Shown here piece by piece: positions 43,565 through 54,660 of a stretch of DNA of 64,000 nucleotides. This stretch comes from Argyresthia goedartella (taxonomy: Eukaryota > Arthropoda > Insecta > Lepidoptera > Argyresthiidae). Position 1 is the first letter of the stretch, and each line of letters starts with the position of its first letter. The DNA is taken from NCBI GenBank assembly GCA_949825045.1, contig OX463810.1:31630201-31694200 (forward strand), in the 5' to 3' direction. The notes under the pieces were generated by a model. It was not told where the DNA came from. It did not search any database and saw only the letters and a program-made list of their open reading frames with translations. The translations under genes and the position numbers were made by a program.

Positions 43565-43680
43565 CACTCAAATGCTCTCACACGTCAACCGTATAAAACA
43601 ACTCCACACCAAACAATTCGGTTTCACTGGGGGAAAATCGACTACGGATGCAGGCATTGTCCTTATATCTCATATTTTCG
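43565..43680 (+). pseudogene. LINE RT fingers fragment
   Basis: LHTKQFGFTGGKSTTDAGIV then LISHIF corresponds to FGFTKGRSTADAG in LINE C. It is a short isolated piece downstream of the SINE and not collinear with the fragment at 43190. Confidence 0.6.
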
Positions 43681-43918
43681 TGATTTTGAGCATCATTTCA
43701 TCTTTCATGGTTTCGAAAGCCATTCTTATTTTTGAAATCAACTCCTCTTTTGTGCTGATGGCTACGTTGGAATAGACCAGTTCTTTGGCTCTGCCCTACA
43801 CAAAATAGTTAATTGGGGTCAAGTCTGGTGAACGAGCAGGCCAAGGAATAGGTCCGTCTCTGCCGATCCAGCAATTGGGAAAACAGCCGTCATGATAGAA
43901 TCTGACCTCCTAATGAAT
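43681..43918 (-). pseudogene. Tc1/mariner-superfamily transposase, C-terminal fragment
   Basis: Minus strand: FYHDGCFPNCWIGRDGPIPW, PARSPDLTPINYFV, a stop, then GRAKELVYSNVAISTKEELI and SKIRMAFETMKDEMM. The WPxRSPDLTPxNYF motif carries the last catalytic region of IS630-Tc1-mariner proteins, and the VYS-x-V-x-T-x-E-E-L tail fits. The remainder of the element is absent. Confidence 0.7.
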
Positions 43919-44019
43919 CTGCCTACGAAATTGAAATTAATTGGAATGAACTAAATAAAAGCTCTATTTTTTATTATAATTTTTGCGGTCTTCTTTTATT
44001 TTATGTTGTATATGTAAGG

Positions 44020-44695
44020 AGGGCAGACGGCAATGGAGCGATGGCTCGACGTTTGTATGGAAAGCGCCACCCAAACCGCCACTTAAAAAAAACTAAAAAC
44101 TGCCTCACCAAAAAAAAAACAATCAAATTATCGAACTTGCTCACAAAATTTCACGAGAATCGGTTGAGAAATGCGGCCTGTAGGCGAGAACAGACAGACA
44201 GACAGACTGACAGAAGGACAAACGCATTTTTGGCCAATCTCGAAACTGGGCGCTTCGGCCGCTCGGTCAATAATAACAACGGTCAAGTGCGAGTCAAACT
44301 CACGCACGAAGGGTTCCGCCGGAACTTCCGTACCACCATACAATGGTAGGGATGGTTTGGAGTGAATAGTTTGGATTTTACATAGCAAAATGTTGTTTAC
44401 AAAGTTATTGGTGCGGCCACTTTCACATTCCATGTACGTAACCAGGTGCATTCATAAGTTTGTATGTGTTATTGAAATAATTGTTGTATGGGAGCCCCCT
44501 TAAATATTTATTATATTCTGTTTTTTAGTATTTGTTGTTATAGCGGCAACAAATTTACATCATCTGTGAAAATTTCAACTGTGTAACTATCACGGTTCCT
44601 GAGCGACAGCCTGGTGACAGACAGACGGACGGACAGTCACCGGAGGCTTAGTAATAGGGTCCCGTTTGGCACCCTTCGGGTATGGAACCCTAGAA
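44020..44695. repeat. Dispersed lepidopteran-type repeat
   Basis: Contains CACGAGAATCGGTTGAGAAA, (CAGA)n, AACGGTCAAGTGCGAGTC and, near the right end, GACAGACAGACGGACGGACA and CGGGTATGGAACCCTAGAAA. Its borders match the copy at 23355-23875 and part of 63766-64000. No coding capacity. Confidence 0.65.
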
Positions 44696-44761
44696 ATAAG
44701 GCCTATGCCCAGCAGTGGTTCGATGTAGGCTGAGTATGATGAATAATAATAATAACCTATG

Positions 44762-44817
44762 AGTTTCACCAACTGGACACATGTGTGTCCAGTCTCTTGT
44801 GTCGAGTTGGTGAAGAA
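44762..44817. repeat. 56-bp palindromic sequence
   Basis: TTTCACCAACT ... AGTTGGTGAA outer arms enclose GGACACATGTGTGTCC, itself nearly palindromic. Confidence 0.7.
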
Positions 44818-44826
44818 CCCAATTAA

Positions 44827-45214
44827 ATACCGACGTTTAACCAAGTCATTAATATTCCGTCAGACAAGTGAGTGAACGAAACGTTTAAGGAGTTGTATAA
44901 ACGTTCCTAGGCAACAAGACATATACAATATAAATATTTTGTTATGTGTATTTAAGTTTGTTTTAAGTATTTTTGTTGTTCTCACATGTTCAACCTAACA
45001 CTAAGGATAAAGGGGGCTTCGCTTCGCTCACCCCCTTTACCCTTCACCTAAGCTACCGCAATGTTTTGCCCTGATAAAAGCTGTGCAAATCAGCTGTTGT
45101 CGTGACGCCATCTTGTTTTCCAACACGCCGGCTTTCGGTAAGACAGATTGTTAAACGTTTTCGACGATGCATTATTTAAATCAAAATGCTAGTGACTTGG
45201 TTAAACGTCGGCAT
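44827..45214. mobile_element. TTAA-flanked MITE, 388 bp
   Basis: TTAA at 44823-44826 and 45215-45218. Inverted ends: ATACCGACGTTTAACCAAGT at left and, reading inwards from the right, ATGCCGACGTTTAACCAAGT. A GC-rich internal hairpin (AGGGGGCTTCG ... CGCTCACCCCCTT) lies near 45011-45045. TTAA and short TIRs point to the piggyBac superfamily. No ORF. Confidence 0.85.
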
Positions 45215-45670
45215 TTAATTAACGTTCTAGAGAGTTAGTTAAGCGTCTGATTGAACCAACCAACGGCGTCAGTTACATAATTTTCGCTACGAAAGTGACC
45301 TATATTACATTATTCTTTCGAAATCGCCTTAGCTCCGGATCATAAAAAACACTCTAGAGCCACAATACTGCCTAGGAAGTGTGGGGTTAGAAATAGCTTT
45401 TAATAAAATCTCGATAAATTATCACATAAACATAAATACAGGCACATACATTGCTTCTGGCCTCACTGCCCCATTGCTTCTGTGTCGTGGGAACCAGAAA
45501 CAACGACGTCATTCTCATATAAACATCCAAGACCTGCATGAAATATGCAATACCATGAATAAGAGTGGTAGCGTTACAATCAGGGACACAACCCCTCTAC
45601 CAGCATTAACCCCTTTTACCCCCCTCCTCCTGCTAAAGTCTACTAAATCGAACCCATGCGCCCTACTCAC

Positions 45671-45870
45671 TGATGTGGTCCCGCTGCCTGGCTACCCTCG
45701 CGGCATGCTGGTCGTGCTGGTGCTGCGCGCGTGCCGCATGCGCCTGCGCCTGTGCCGCGTCGTGCTGCGCGGTGTCGCAGCGTGCCGCCGCCGTGGCCAC
45801 CTGCTGCACAGCGCGCGCAGCTTCCGCCTCCAGCGCCGCGCGACGGGACGCGGCTGAGGACGCGCCAGAG
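45671..45870 (-). CDS. SMC6: SMC6 exon 4 (N-terminal coiled coil)
   Basis: 200 nt; one base completes the Asp codon from exon 3, 66 codons, one base left. It starts SGASSAASRRAALEAEAARA and ends VARQRDHI. Ala/Gln/His-rich helix, GC-rich. The acceptor CTTTTAG was preferred to a CCTCAG 17 bp downstream because only the first keeps frame. Donor GTGAGT. Confidence 0.82.
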
Positions 45871-46155
45871 CTAAAAGAGGAGATGTCTTGTGAACGCGAC
45901 CGTTTGTGAGGACCTTCAACACGGCTGCAGCTAGATAAAGGAAGGAGAGTGGATCACCAACAGTTGCAAGTTTGCGAGACTCTCGCAGAACGGCAGTGAG
46001 TAAATTCAACCTCGTCGTATTTACTTCTGACTTGCCATTTTTTTGCAATGTCGGGAAAGACACCTGTAGACGGGCAAATAGTGGAGCCCTGGCGCTTTAC
46101 ACAGTGCATATTGTATGACACCTAGACAACAAGGCTAAGCGAACTACAGACTCAC

Positions 46156-46353
46156 TCAATGTTCTTCATCTCTCGCTCCAAGTCCGTCACCTTCTTCATC
46201 TCCCGGGTCCTGGCGTCGCTGTGCTTGGCGCGAGCCTGCTGCGCGTGCCGCCAGCGCGCCTGCGCGTCTCGCGCGTCCGTCTCCAGCGCGCGCAGCTGCT
46301 GCTCCAGCGCCGAGCGCGCGCGCTGCTTCTCGCCGAGCTGCTGCTCGAGCGTG
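46156..46353 (-). CDS. SMC6: SMC6 exon 3 (N-terminal coiled coil)
   Basis: 198 nt; one base completes Ser from exon 2, 65 codons, two bases left. It starts TLEQQLGEKQRARSALEQQL and ends LEREMKNI. Clear heptads. Acceptor CCGCCAG, donor GTGAGT. The next exon upstream is 9.5 kb away, across the intron that houses the piggyBac gene. Confidence 0.87.
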   Translation of the reverse strand, partial: HARAAARREAARALGAGAAAARAGDGRARRAGALAARAAGSRQAQRRQDPGDEEGDGLGARDEEH

Positions 46354-46738
46354 CTGGCGGACGGAAACGGTCGGTCACAACAACAAACTCTCGAACAAGC
46401 AAACATAACCCCTTGTGTGTGAAAATTCCCGCTCCGGTACTGTCATTCTGGCGCCTGTGTGTGGCGCGACCGTCTCCGGTACTGCTGTAAAGGATTTTAT
46501 TTTGCTTCCGTTGCAGCATTCATGTTAGTCCGATCTCTTTCTAACCTATTAAAATTGCACAAGAAAGAACAGGCTATCTAATTAATGAATGGTTTTATAC
46601 TCTGTGGTCACTGTTTGCACAATAAAACTCACTCAAAGACGCCATCCCAACCGCTACTTCGCGTTTGTGTCTCTCAGTGTTCACATAGATATTTTAATTA
46701 TTTGTGCTAAGTGGAGTGCCTGCTGCTGATTATCCAAT

Positions 46739-49700
46739 ATGCAACGGTAAGTAAAGTTTAATTTTAACTAATACTAATGTCGATTATCTATACCATTGTG
46801 AGTAAAAAACTGTCCAAAACAACTTCACCTCGCTCTTCTCAACGGAACATGATTTTGGTTTTCATCTGAATAGACAAATTTCATTAGAGAAACCGAACGT
46901 GCTTATCATCCTAGGACTCTACATATTGTTTATTTCCTATTGGTTACTATTCAAAACATGTATTCATTCAGAAATATGCGAAATTTCATCAAAACAAATG
47001 CGGGGGAGTCCCAGTACCGCAGACGGAATTTCACACATCGGGCAATTGCGGTTGGTCATGGCCGACACAATGGTGTGGATATGTCGACAAGCTTTTCCGT
47101 GTTTTGATATAATCTTACCTTTTTACTTTTATTTTGTTTTGAGCTTGATTGGTTTGATGTTTTTTAATTAACACGGGTGATTTTTTGCATATTTTAACAA
47201 CAGTGTGTGCATGACGATAGCCGGACAAAAACGAAACATTTTTGTTATTTCGTATATTTGTTCTTTTGTTGATGGGACTTTATTATGGGTCGTAAATAAA
47301 TAATAAATAACAGTGGATTTTTAAAGATCAATAAATAAAATAAGTTCTAGTCATATAAACTTTTCTTTCAAGTCAATAATTTTGCCGAAATTATTTTACC
47401 AAATCAGCCCTAGATTTAAATTATTTCAGGAAATAAAGAAAAAATAATTTTCAAATAAACAATTATGTCAAAGAAACACTCGAATATGTGATTGTATTTT
47501 TAATGTTTCTGTGCAATAAAGAATATGAAAATGAAACACGGGAAAGAGTTAATTTCACAAAATATGTTTGTATTAATTAACGCAATGCACCCTTCACTGA
47601 TTTCATAAAAAATAAATGTTGATGCTGCATACACTGCTCGAGCTTGTTTATGTGTTGTGTGTTTTTATATATTATGGTTTGCACTATTTGGTTGGCATTT
47701 TTTGCATGCTTTTTCTTTCTTTCTGTAAGTGCTGCAAGAACTGGAAGAGGCCGAGGGCGTGTGAACGCGGAGGATGAGAGTGGTGCTGATGGTTTGGGCG
47801 TTCGTGGTGGCGGCGTGGGCAATCGTGGAGCCGCTGTACGATCGCGTGGCAGCGGCGGGCGCACGCGTGGCGGCGGCGCACGAGCGCGGGGCGGAGTCCG
47901 CACTCGCGGTGGGGCCGTGGAGAGGCCATCTGCATCTTCTTTGTAAATAACAGCTTTTACTAACAACTAACTTTACTAATAATTGCATGTTTTCAAATGA
48001 AATAAAACTAATGTAGGATCATGTATTTCAGATCAATGAGAAATATTACCGACTTGCCGGTTCAAGTGCAGTCGCTGGAGCGCAGCCTTCATACAAGGAA
48101 GACCAGAGAGTTGCCTCCCGATGCCAGGCAGTCACCAGGGTAAATATTTTCAAAATATTGTTAGCTCTACCACCCCATATTGATTTTCTTAGGTTTTGGA
48201 CTCTACTTCCAAGGCATAAGGTTAAAATATCAATTTTTATTTGTTTTTAGATCTCTACTACTCTGGTCTTCCTTGTTTGAAGAGCTGCCAATCGAGGTCA
48301 CCCATGAGGAGGGAGACAGGCTTTTAAACATGTCCCCGTGCTCAGCACCTCCGTCACCTTCTGTGTAAGTATTGAAATGAGTACTTTGTGTCTTTAACGT
48401 ATTGATTTAATTGACTTAATTAAAATTTGACACAGGCCTTCCTCATATCATACCATATTTTATGTCCATTGATACCTAATAAACCATAATTAAAATGTTT
48501 TTTTTTTTAGATTTTTAGAATGTGGCGGCAGTAGCGGGGCTTCAACGCCTACCCCACGCAGGGGCCTCAAGAGACCTGAGTGAGTATACTTAATTTCGAG
48601 ATAACTTGCATTGTAGTATTTCTTTATTTATTTACGTAATACAATTTACTATGTTTTTACAGGCAGATAGAAGAAGGTATCTTGCCGCTGTGCCCGCCTC
48701 CCAGGGCAAAACGTTGCCTGTAAGTATATTATTTTTAGATTTTTCCATTATTTCATACTTTTTGAGGATGATAACATTATTATATTTTACAGTATCCCAT
48801 CGTCATCGTCGTCGTCGGCGAACGTGCGTCCTCTTCGTGAGAAAGAAATTGAAAACCTACTCTGTTACGGTAAGTGAAATAAACCTCGCTAAATACCAGG
48901 GTTCGCAGATATATTACGATATATGTTTCAATCAGGGTTCGCTGATAAATATCACGATATATGTTTCAATGGATATATATCAATGGATTTTTATTTTATT
49001 TTTTTATGAAGAAATGGATAAATCTGTCTAAAAATTTGCACAATTTTGCCTCTGCTACCCCGTTTAGGAAGAGGTCCATATGTCATGATATTTGTGTTTG
49101 CTCTGGGCTATAAATTTAGCAGATTGTAAGGGCTTTACTACACAAAAATAACTTATTACCTAAACAAAAATGTATGGGATTTGACGATTTTTTGACTCAG
49201 TCATATCGATTTCGACACTTATTGTTGTATTTTTTTTATTATGACAATATCGTATTGCTTTTCTTTTTTTTATTATGACAATATCGTGTTGCTTTTCTTG
49301 ATAAAAAAATAAACATTAAATTATAAACCTTCATATTTGATGGAAAACATAGTAAGGCTAGCCTCCTGTCTCGCTGATTGGAGTGTTGGCCACTGTTGGC
49401 TCTGAATAACTAGCTAAAAGTGGGCATGATTCTGCTTCTGCCACTCCGTATGGGAAAAGGTGTGACGCTATGTTATAAATGTATCATTTAACCTGTTCAC
49501 TTTGTCAGTATAAACTAATTATGTGATGTTAAAAGATAATTTTTTCATTGTATATATATCTGATAAAAAAATCGGATTTTTACGAAAAAAAAATACAGTC
49601 TTTAAAAGAATATTCCTTTACATGCGTTTACTGAATACCTATATCATAAGTCATAACTCAACGTCAAACCTTTTCCTCCATACCTCAGACGAGTAAGAAT

Positions 49701-51552
49701 AAAAATATATATCTCCATCGGATACGAGTAATACTCACACCTCAGACGTCTAACTCTATTTTAACCATTCAAATCAGGTAGCGAAGAGGACTCCGACGTC
49801 GACAATGACGATGACGATGTGGAAAGGCAAAAGGACCCAAAGGCCACGCGGCGGTTCGAGGACGATGACAATGAAGGGGCGCCAGATGCTCGGGCTCTGG
49901 CTCTGGCTCAGGCTGTGAACCTTGACGGTCTGTCAGTGATCATGCCTGAGCCCCTGCCTGAACCCGAGCCCCTGCCTCGTCCCGAGCCGCAAACTGAGCC
50001 CGAGTTCCAGACCCCGAGCGAAAATATAGATAAATTTAAGTTTAACTGGAGAGAATTCCCAACAACTCAGATTCCACCTGAACTGAGGAGGGAACCCTTC
50101 TCCGAAAATAACTGTGGTCCGCAGGTTTCATGTGCGACCCCATATGATGCATTTACTGCCATATGGGATCGCCCGATTATGGAGCACATTGCAGTGGAGA
50201 CAAACCGGTATGCTCAGCAGACGGCAGCGAGGATGCTGGAGGACGGATCGATCTGTCCCTCCAGCAGAATTACCAAATGGGTTGATACGACGGTAGATGA
50301 GCTCTACGTGTATTTTGCCATAATTCTGGCGGTAGGAGTTGTGGCAAAATCACGGCTAGAGGAATATTGGAATAAATGCGTCGATATCTTCAGCACCCCG
50401 GGGTTCACAAAAGTGATGAGGTATGACCGCTTCCGGCTGCTGAGCACATGTCTCCACTTCGAGGACAATGTAAATTGCGATCCGGCAACAATGACACGAT
50501 CCGAAGCTAAGATTTTTAAGGTACGTCCCATTTTGGACCACCTGAATGCTAAATTCTCACAATTATATAAATTGTCTCAAAACATTGCGCTCGATGAAAG
50601 TCTCACAATGTGGAAGGGCTGGTTAGATATTAACCAGTTCATCCAGAATAAAGCAGCTGGCGTAGGAATAAAAACTTACGAAGTCTGTGAATCAAAGACC
50701 GGCTACTTGTGGCGCTTTGAGGTCCATGCTGGCCACGATGTCACAGACGAACATGAAGTAAGTCCAATAACTGGAATCGTGCCTGCCCTTGTACTCAGAC
50801 TTTTGACTGGTCTCGAGCATAAAGGATATACCATTTGGATGGACAATTTTTACAACTCCCCCGCCCTTGCACGCGAGTTGAAATGCCGGGGTTTCGACTG
50901 TGTGGGGACGCTTCGGACCAACCGCAAGTTCGTTCCGACCAATGTGGCGCAGTTGAAGAAGAATGAAATGGTGGTTGGTCAGGTGGTGGGCTGCACATCA
51001 GGCGATGTAGATATCCTGGTATGGAGAGATAAGAACCGCGTCGCTCTTATCTCCACTTACCACGGACTCTGCTCTGTGAATTGCGGCCAAACACTGAAGC
51101 CGTCCATGGTCCCCGATTATAACGTGTGCATGGGCGGGGTAGACAAGAAAGACCAAATGCTGTCTATGTACCCCCTGGAACGCCGCCGTAACAGGGTCTG
51201 GTACAAGAAGCTGTTTCGAAGACTTTTGAATGCTAGCACACTCAACGCATTCATACTGCACAAAGAAACATCCGCCAATCCAATGGTTCACCGGAGTTTT
51301 CGCAAAACTCTGGTGACACAGTTGATTGAAACCCACGCTCGCATAGTCGAAACACCTGATACACCACACAACGAAACTCTCTACCATATCCCGATACTTT
51401 ACAAGCTCTTGCCAATAGTCAGCGCGAAAAACCGTACCCGCAAAGTGTGTGTGGTCTGCCGCAAACGGTCAATCACATACTGTGAAAAGTGTGAGATTCC
51501 GGTATGTGGCTACACGTGCTTCAGGCCGCACATTAGTTCTCTCCGCCAATAA
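46739..51552 (+). CDS. piggyBac-type transposase gene, 8 exons, 806 residues
   Basis: Coding exons: 46739-46746, 47730-47942, 48032-48139, 48251-48364, 48511-48579, 48663-48719, 48793-48869, 49778-51552. They sum to 2421 nt and join with no frame conflict; introns 1-6 are phase 2 and intron 7 is phase 1; all are GT-AG with good pyrimidine tracts. The Met chosen is the first ATG, 8 nt before donor GTAAGT. Domain order: RG-rich N-terminus (exon 2), Ser/Pro-rich linkers, acidic SEEDSDVDNDDDD (exon 8 start), Pro/Glu repeats, then the piggyBac catalytic fold with Asp488 (ALDESLTMWKG), Asp571 (WMDNFYNS) and Asp671 (MGGVDKKDQ), spaced 83 and 100 as in known piggyBac enzymes, and a C-terminal Cys cluster (CVVCRKRS-TYCEKC). 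Known piggyBac enzymes cut and paste at TTAA. It lies antisense in an SMC6 intron. The element ends were not found, so intact transposon and domesticated gene are both possible. Confidence 0.88.
47730..47942 (+). CDS. piggyBac gene exon 2 (RG-rich region)
   Basis: 213 nt: one base completes Arg3 (CG|T). It reads AARTGRGRGRVNAEDESGAD, then repeated R-G-G-G units (RTRGGGARARGGVRTRGG), ending VERPSASS(L). RG/RGG boxes bind nucleic acid in many eukaryotic proteins and are not standard in piggyBac transposases. Acceptor TTTCTTTCTGTAAG, donor GTAAAT. The opposite strand is also open here, but without splice-compatible neighbours. Confidence 0.8.
48032..48869 (+). CDS. piggyBac gene exons 3-7 (small linker exons)
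   Basis: Five exons: 48032-48139 (SMRNITDLPVQVQSLERSLH...), 48251-48364 (LLLWSSLFEELPIEVTHEEG...), 48511-48579 (FLECGGSSGASTPTPRRGLK...), 48663-48719 (QIEEGILPLCPPPRAKRC), 48793-48869 (IPSSSSSSANVRPLREKEIE then NLLCY). Each of exons 3-7 begins with one base completing the previous codon; exons 3-6 leave two bases and exon 7 leaves one. Introns are 69-146 bp, compact and typical of insect genes. The last exon's LREKEIENLL matches the N-terminal helix seen before the acidic stretch in piggyBac-like proteins. Confidence 0.82.
49778..51552 (+). CDS. piggyBac gene exon 8 (catalytic domain)
   Basis: 1775 nt, two bases complete Gly216, then 590 open codons. It holds the complete DDD catalytic fold and ends CGYTCFRPHISSLRQ with TAA. 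No stop or frameshift. It follows a 908-bp intron that carries two copies of a repeat motif (about 49050 and 49435). Confidence 0.93.
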
Positions 51553-53930
51553 TACTTCACAAAACACATACACTACATACAGTAACACGACACACACACG
51601 CTAGTATTCAAAAGCTCTATCTATTTTCAATTCCATTTAAATTCACAATTTACAATAACAATAACATCCAAATGGTATCGGCATACATTTGTTGTTTTTT
51701 TGTTTCTCTAATTGTCTTTTAGTTTGTCTTTATGTTTTCTTTGTTTCTTATTCCAGCGGAAGATAGACCTTTGCCCACAGTGGTATGAAGACTTTCATAC
51801 TTAATTCAAAGAATAAGCCTTTACCTACAGTGGAATGAGACAGTTATTTAATTGTGAGAATGTATCATACAGGGTAGAGTAGTAGTAGTAGTATAGGCCT
51901 AAACATGCGTCAATTTGTATTTTTGTTTCCTTATATTTGTTATGTGAAAACCTTGTTTGTGTTTTTTTATCTTTTCTATCCTAGGTTTGCTGGAAGAAAT
52001 CTCTTGTTAGAGATAAGCTCACTATATTTTTTTTGTGTAAGAAAGTATCAAGTAAAGTAAAGTACTTTCTGATGCATTATTTTCTCATACCTATATGGGT
52101 ATATTTTTTTCTGTATTTTGACGGAATTTTGCCTCGTTTTATTTTATGTCTTAGGCAATTGGCGCATGTAAGGCCTTTAAAGCTTCATCTGGATCGCAAT
52201 TTATTTGTTCTTTGTAGCCTTAATGTGTATGTCTGCATATCGATAGCAATACCTGTCGAAATTCGCTATTTGACAAGAGCTGATTTTTGTATAATGTTAA
52301 ATCGAAAAAAATACCATTCAGAATACTCTCTCTCTCTCTCTCTCTCTTTTAATACGACAATGCCCTGCTTTGCTGGATTATGCGACTGGGACTGCGAGAT
52401 AAACAATAAGGCTACTTTCTTTAGTTTTTAATGTAGCTTTGTGTTTTTTTTATGCCGCTTGGAACACTTCTTATTAATGTTTTGTATTGTTCACTAATTT
52501 TATCACTAGTAAAATTACAAACCAACAATTTTCCTCCACGATCCCGTATGTTGATATGTATAATTGCTCATATAGTTGTTTTTTTTTATATTACATGGCA
52601 AATAATGAAAATAACATTAATCGATGAACAAATAAACAAAAAAATGTACTTACACAAACAAACATAATAAAATGTGTTAATGTCTTTGTATGCTGTGTAT
52701 AATACCTACCAATTGATTTCATTTTAATTTAATATCGGTGTTGTCTGATTGATTGTGTTTTTATAATTGTAAAATTTGTATTTTTATCTCAAAATAAATT
52801 AATAATATTAATAAAGTTATTTAATTTAATATCTTACATTGCATTTGACCCCGTAAGGCACTATGTCTAATGACAGATTTTGTTGAGCCGTATTAATTTC
52901 ATCTAATTTGAACATATTTTAAATATCCTTTGTGGGCCCATTGTGCCACTGCCACCGGAATGGGAAAAGGCGTTACGCTTTTTATATTAGGTACCTATGT
53001 TATTTTAACAAAATATAATATAAAAGTTTTGTCCCGAGAAAAATCACAAGGCTCATCCATATTATCTTCACCTCCATGGCACAAAAGTGGATGATTATTT
53101 GCAATGTTTATCATCATGGTACTCTAAATATTTGTATGAAAGGTCTTGGGTTTATGTATAAATCCAATACTTTGTTCTATGTAGTTATTAGATAATGTAT
53201 ATTTAATAAGATAACTACTACCTTTCAACCATAACCTAAGATTTACTTACCTACTATTTTTTGTGTCATATTACAGTGGTATTTTAGTAGATTCTCTGCT
53301 CGTTATTTATTTATCTTACAAGTTTGAGGCTTTGGTTACTGATAGCTCATATGCTTTAGTTTCTGTAAACCGAAGAATATTGGTCAATATTGCCAAGGGT
53401 GCTTTGAAACAGTCCTAAATTGTATACCTAATATTGGCTGACATTTATGAGGCCCTATTTTTGTAACTTTTGAAAAAGTTTTATTTTGATAAATAAATGT
53501 ATGAAGACTATATGTGTTTGTGTTTATTAGAGTTCTATACAATATAACGCATTAATAAAATCAAACATTAGGCCTAAATCTTGCTTTGTTATTAAAATAA
53601 TACAGAAATAAGTACAACTTAGGGAGCTTCATATTATGTAACACATATTAGCTGTAATTAAACTGAAATAAAGGCGTTGTGGAAAGGAAAAAGGGTAAAG
53701 AATTCCAATTAGAGTAATATTCTAATTAGAACTAATCTTAATTCTAACTAGAATAGGAGAAATTCATCAAAAACTAAACATCGGCGCTCAGAATTCCTGA
53801 TGTGTGGGATTCCCGCTCCGGTACCCACCGACACGGCGAAAGTTACAAAATGGCCGCCACAGGCGACTGGTTAATAAGCATCACGCCTTTTCCCACGCGG
53901 GGTGGAAGATACAGTTATCCTCACGTTTAG
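51553..53930. other. Downstream of the piggyBac gene: UTR and AT-rich intron
   Basis: Contains the TTTGCTGGAAGAAATCTCTT / AGAGATAAGCTC motif (51988-52020) also seen at 40786, a (TC)n run (52327-52348), AATAAA signals near 52665 and 52790, and a repeat motif (about 52943: TGGGAAAAGGCGTTACGCTT). Right-hand sequence at 53799-53890 has ATTCCCGCTCCGGTAC, also present at 46430 upstream of the gene in the same orientation. No further gene was recognised. Confidence 0.45.
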
Positions 53931-53939
53931 TCAGTTGTT

Positions 53940-54660
53940 TTTTTTTATTCGTTTATTATAAGCAGAAATATTAAATTTACATCTGACAATAGGTCCACGG
54001 AAACCAGTTTGTATGTGGATCCTTATTACGCTAAAATATATGTACAATGTTTAACACATCTTGTTTTTGTTTATGTAAGTACACACAAAATTTTAAAAAT
54101 AAATTAAAAACATATCAGGTATGTATTTTTCATGGTTACGCAACTTAGGTATTGGTTAGGGATAGGAAAGGGAGGAAAAGAATTTTTTAAGTTTCGCTTT
54201 TATGTTTAGCGGAGATATAGTGTTTCTTATGTCAGTGGGTAGTTTGTTTATTAGTCGCGGAATGCAGTAGGCGCGCGTCCGTGTACCGTAGAAATTATTT
54301 GCGCGTGTAGTGGTTAGTTTACCTTGGGCCGCACGACGCGTACCTACGGGATGATCTATTCTGTGCTGTAGGGTATTGTTGAAGAACTCCTCTTTCAGTA
54401 ATGTATATTGAAATTTGGTGTGAATAGGGAGTGTATTACAGTAATGGAATAGTTTAGATGAATTACCTGAATATTCGTATCTCATATTAGGTGGGACAAT
54501 TATTTTAAGAAGTTTGATTTGCAAGGTGTGTATTTGGTCCAGATATGTTTTGTGGGTACGTCCATAGCTGGAGAGGCCATAAGACACTATGGAGTCAAAG
54601 AATGCATTGTATAGCATTATTCGAGTTTTGAATGGTATACGATTTCTAACTACATAAAAA
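53940..54660 (-). pseudogene. LINE 3' fragment (ORF2 C-terminal end)
   Basis: An open frame of 153 codons (54156-54617): FFDSIVSYGLSSYGRTHKTY, DQIHTLQIKLLKIIVPPNMR, then RARAYCIPRLINKLPTDIRN and a stop. It is the thumb/C-terminal part of an RT of the Jockey/CR1/Rex type. 5'-truncated near 54660; the 3' end is near 53940. Confidence 0.7.

Noticed and set aside
47577..47966. Minus-strand Pro/Arg-rich ORFs opposite piggyBac exon 2
   Set aside because: Low-complexity shadow of the RG-rich exon; the plus-strand reading is supported by seven matching splice phases.
46430..53830. ATTCCCGCTCCGGTAC at 46430 and 53814 as piggyBac element ends
   Set aside because: The two copies are in direct, not inverted, orientation and no TTAA flanks them symmetrically; more likely an unrelated dispersed repeat.
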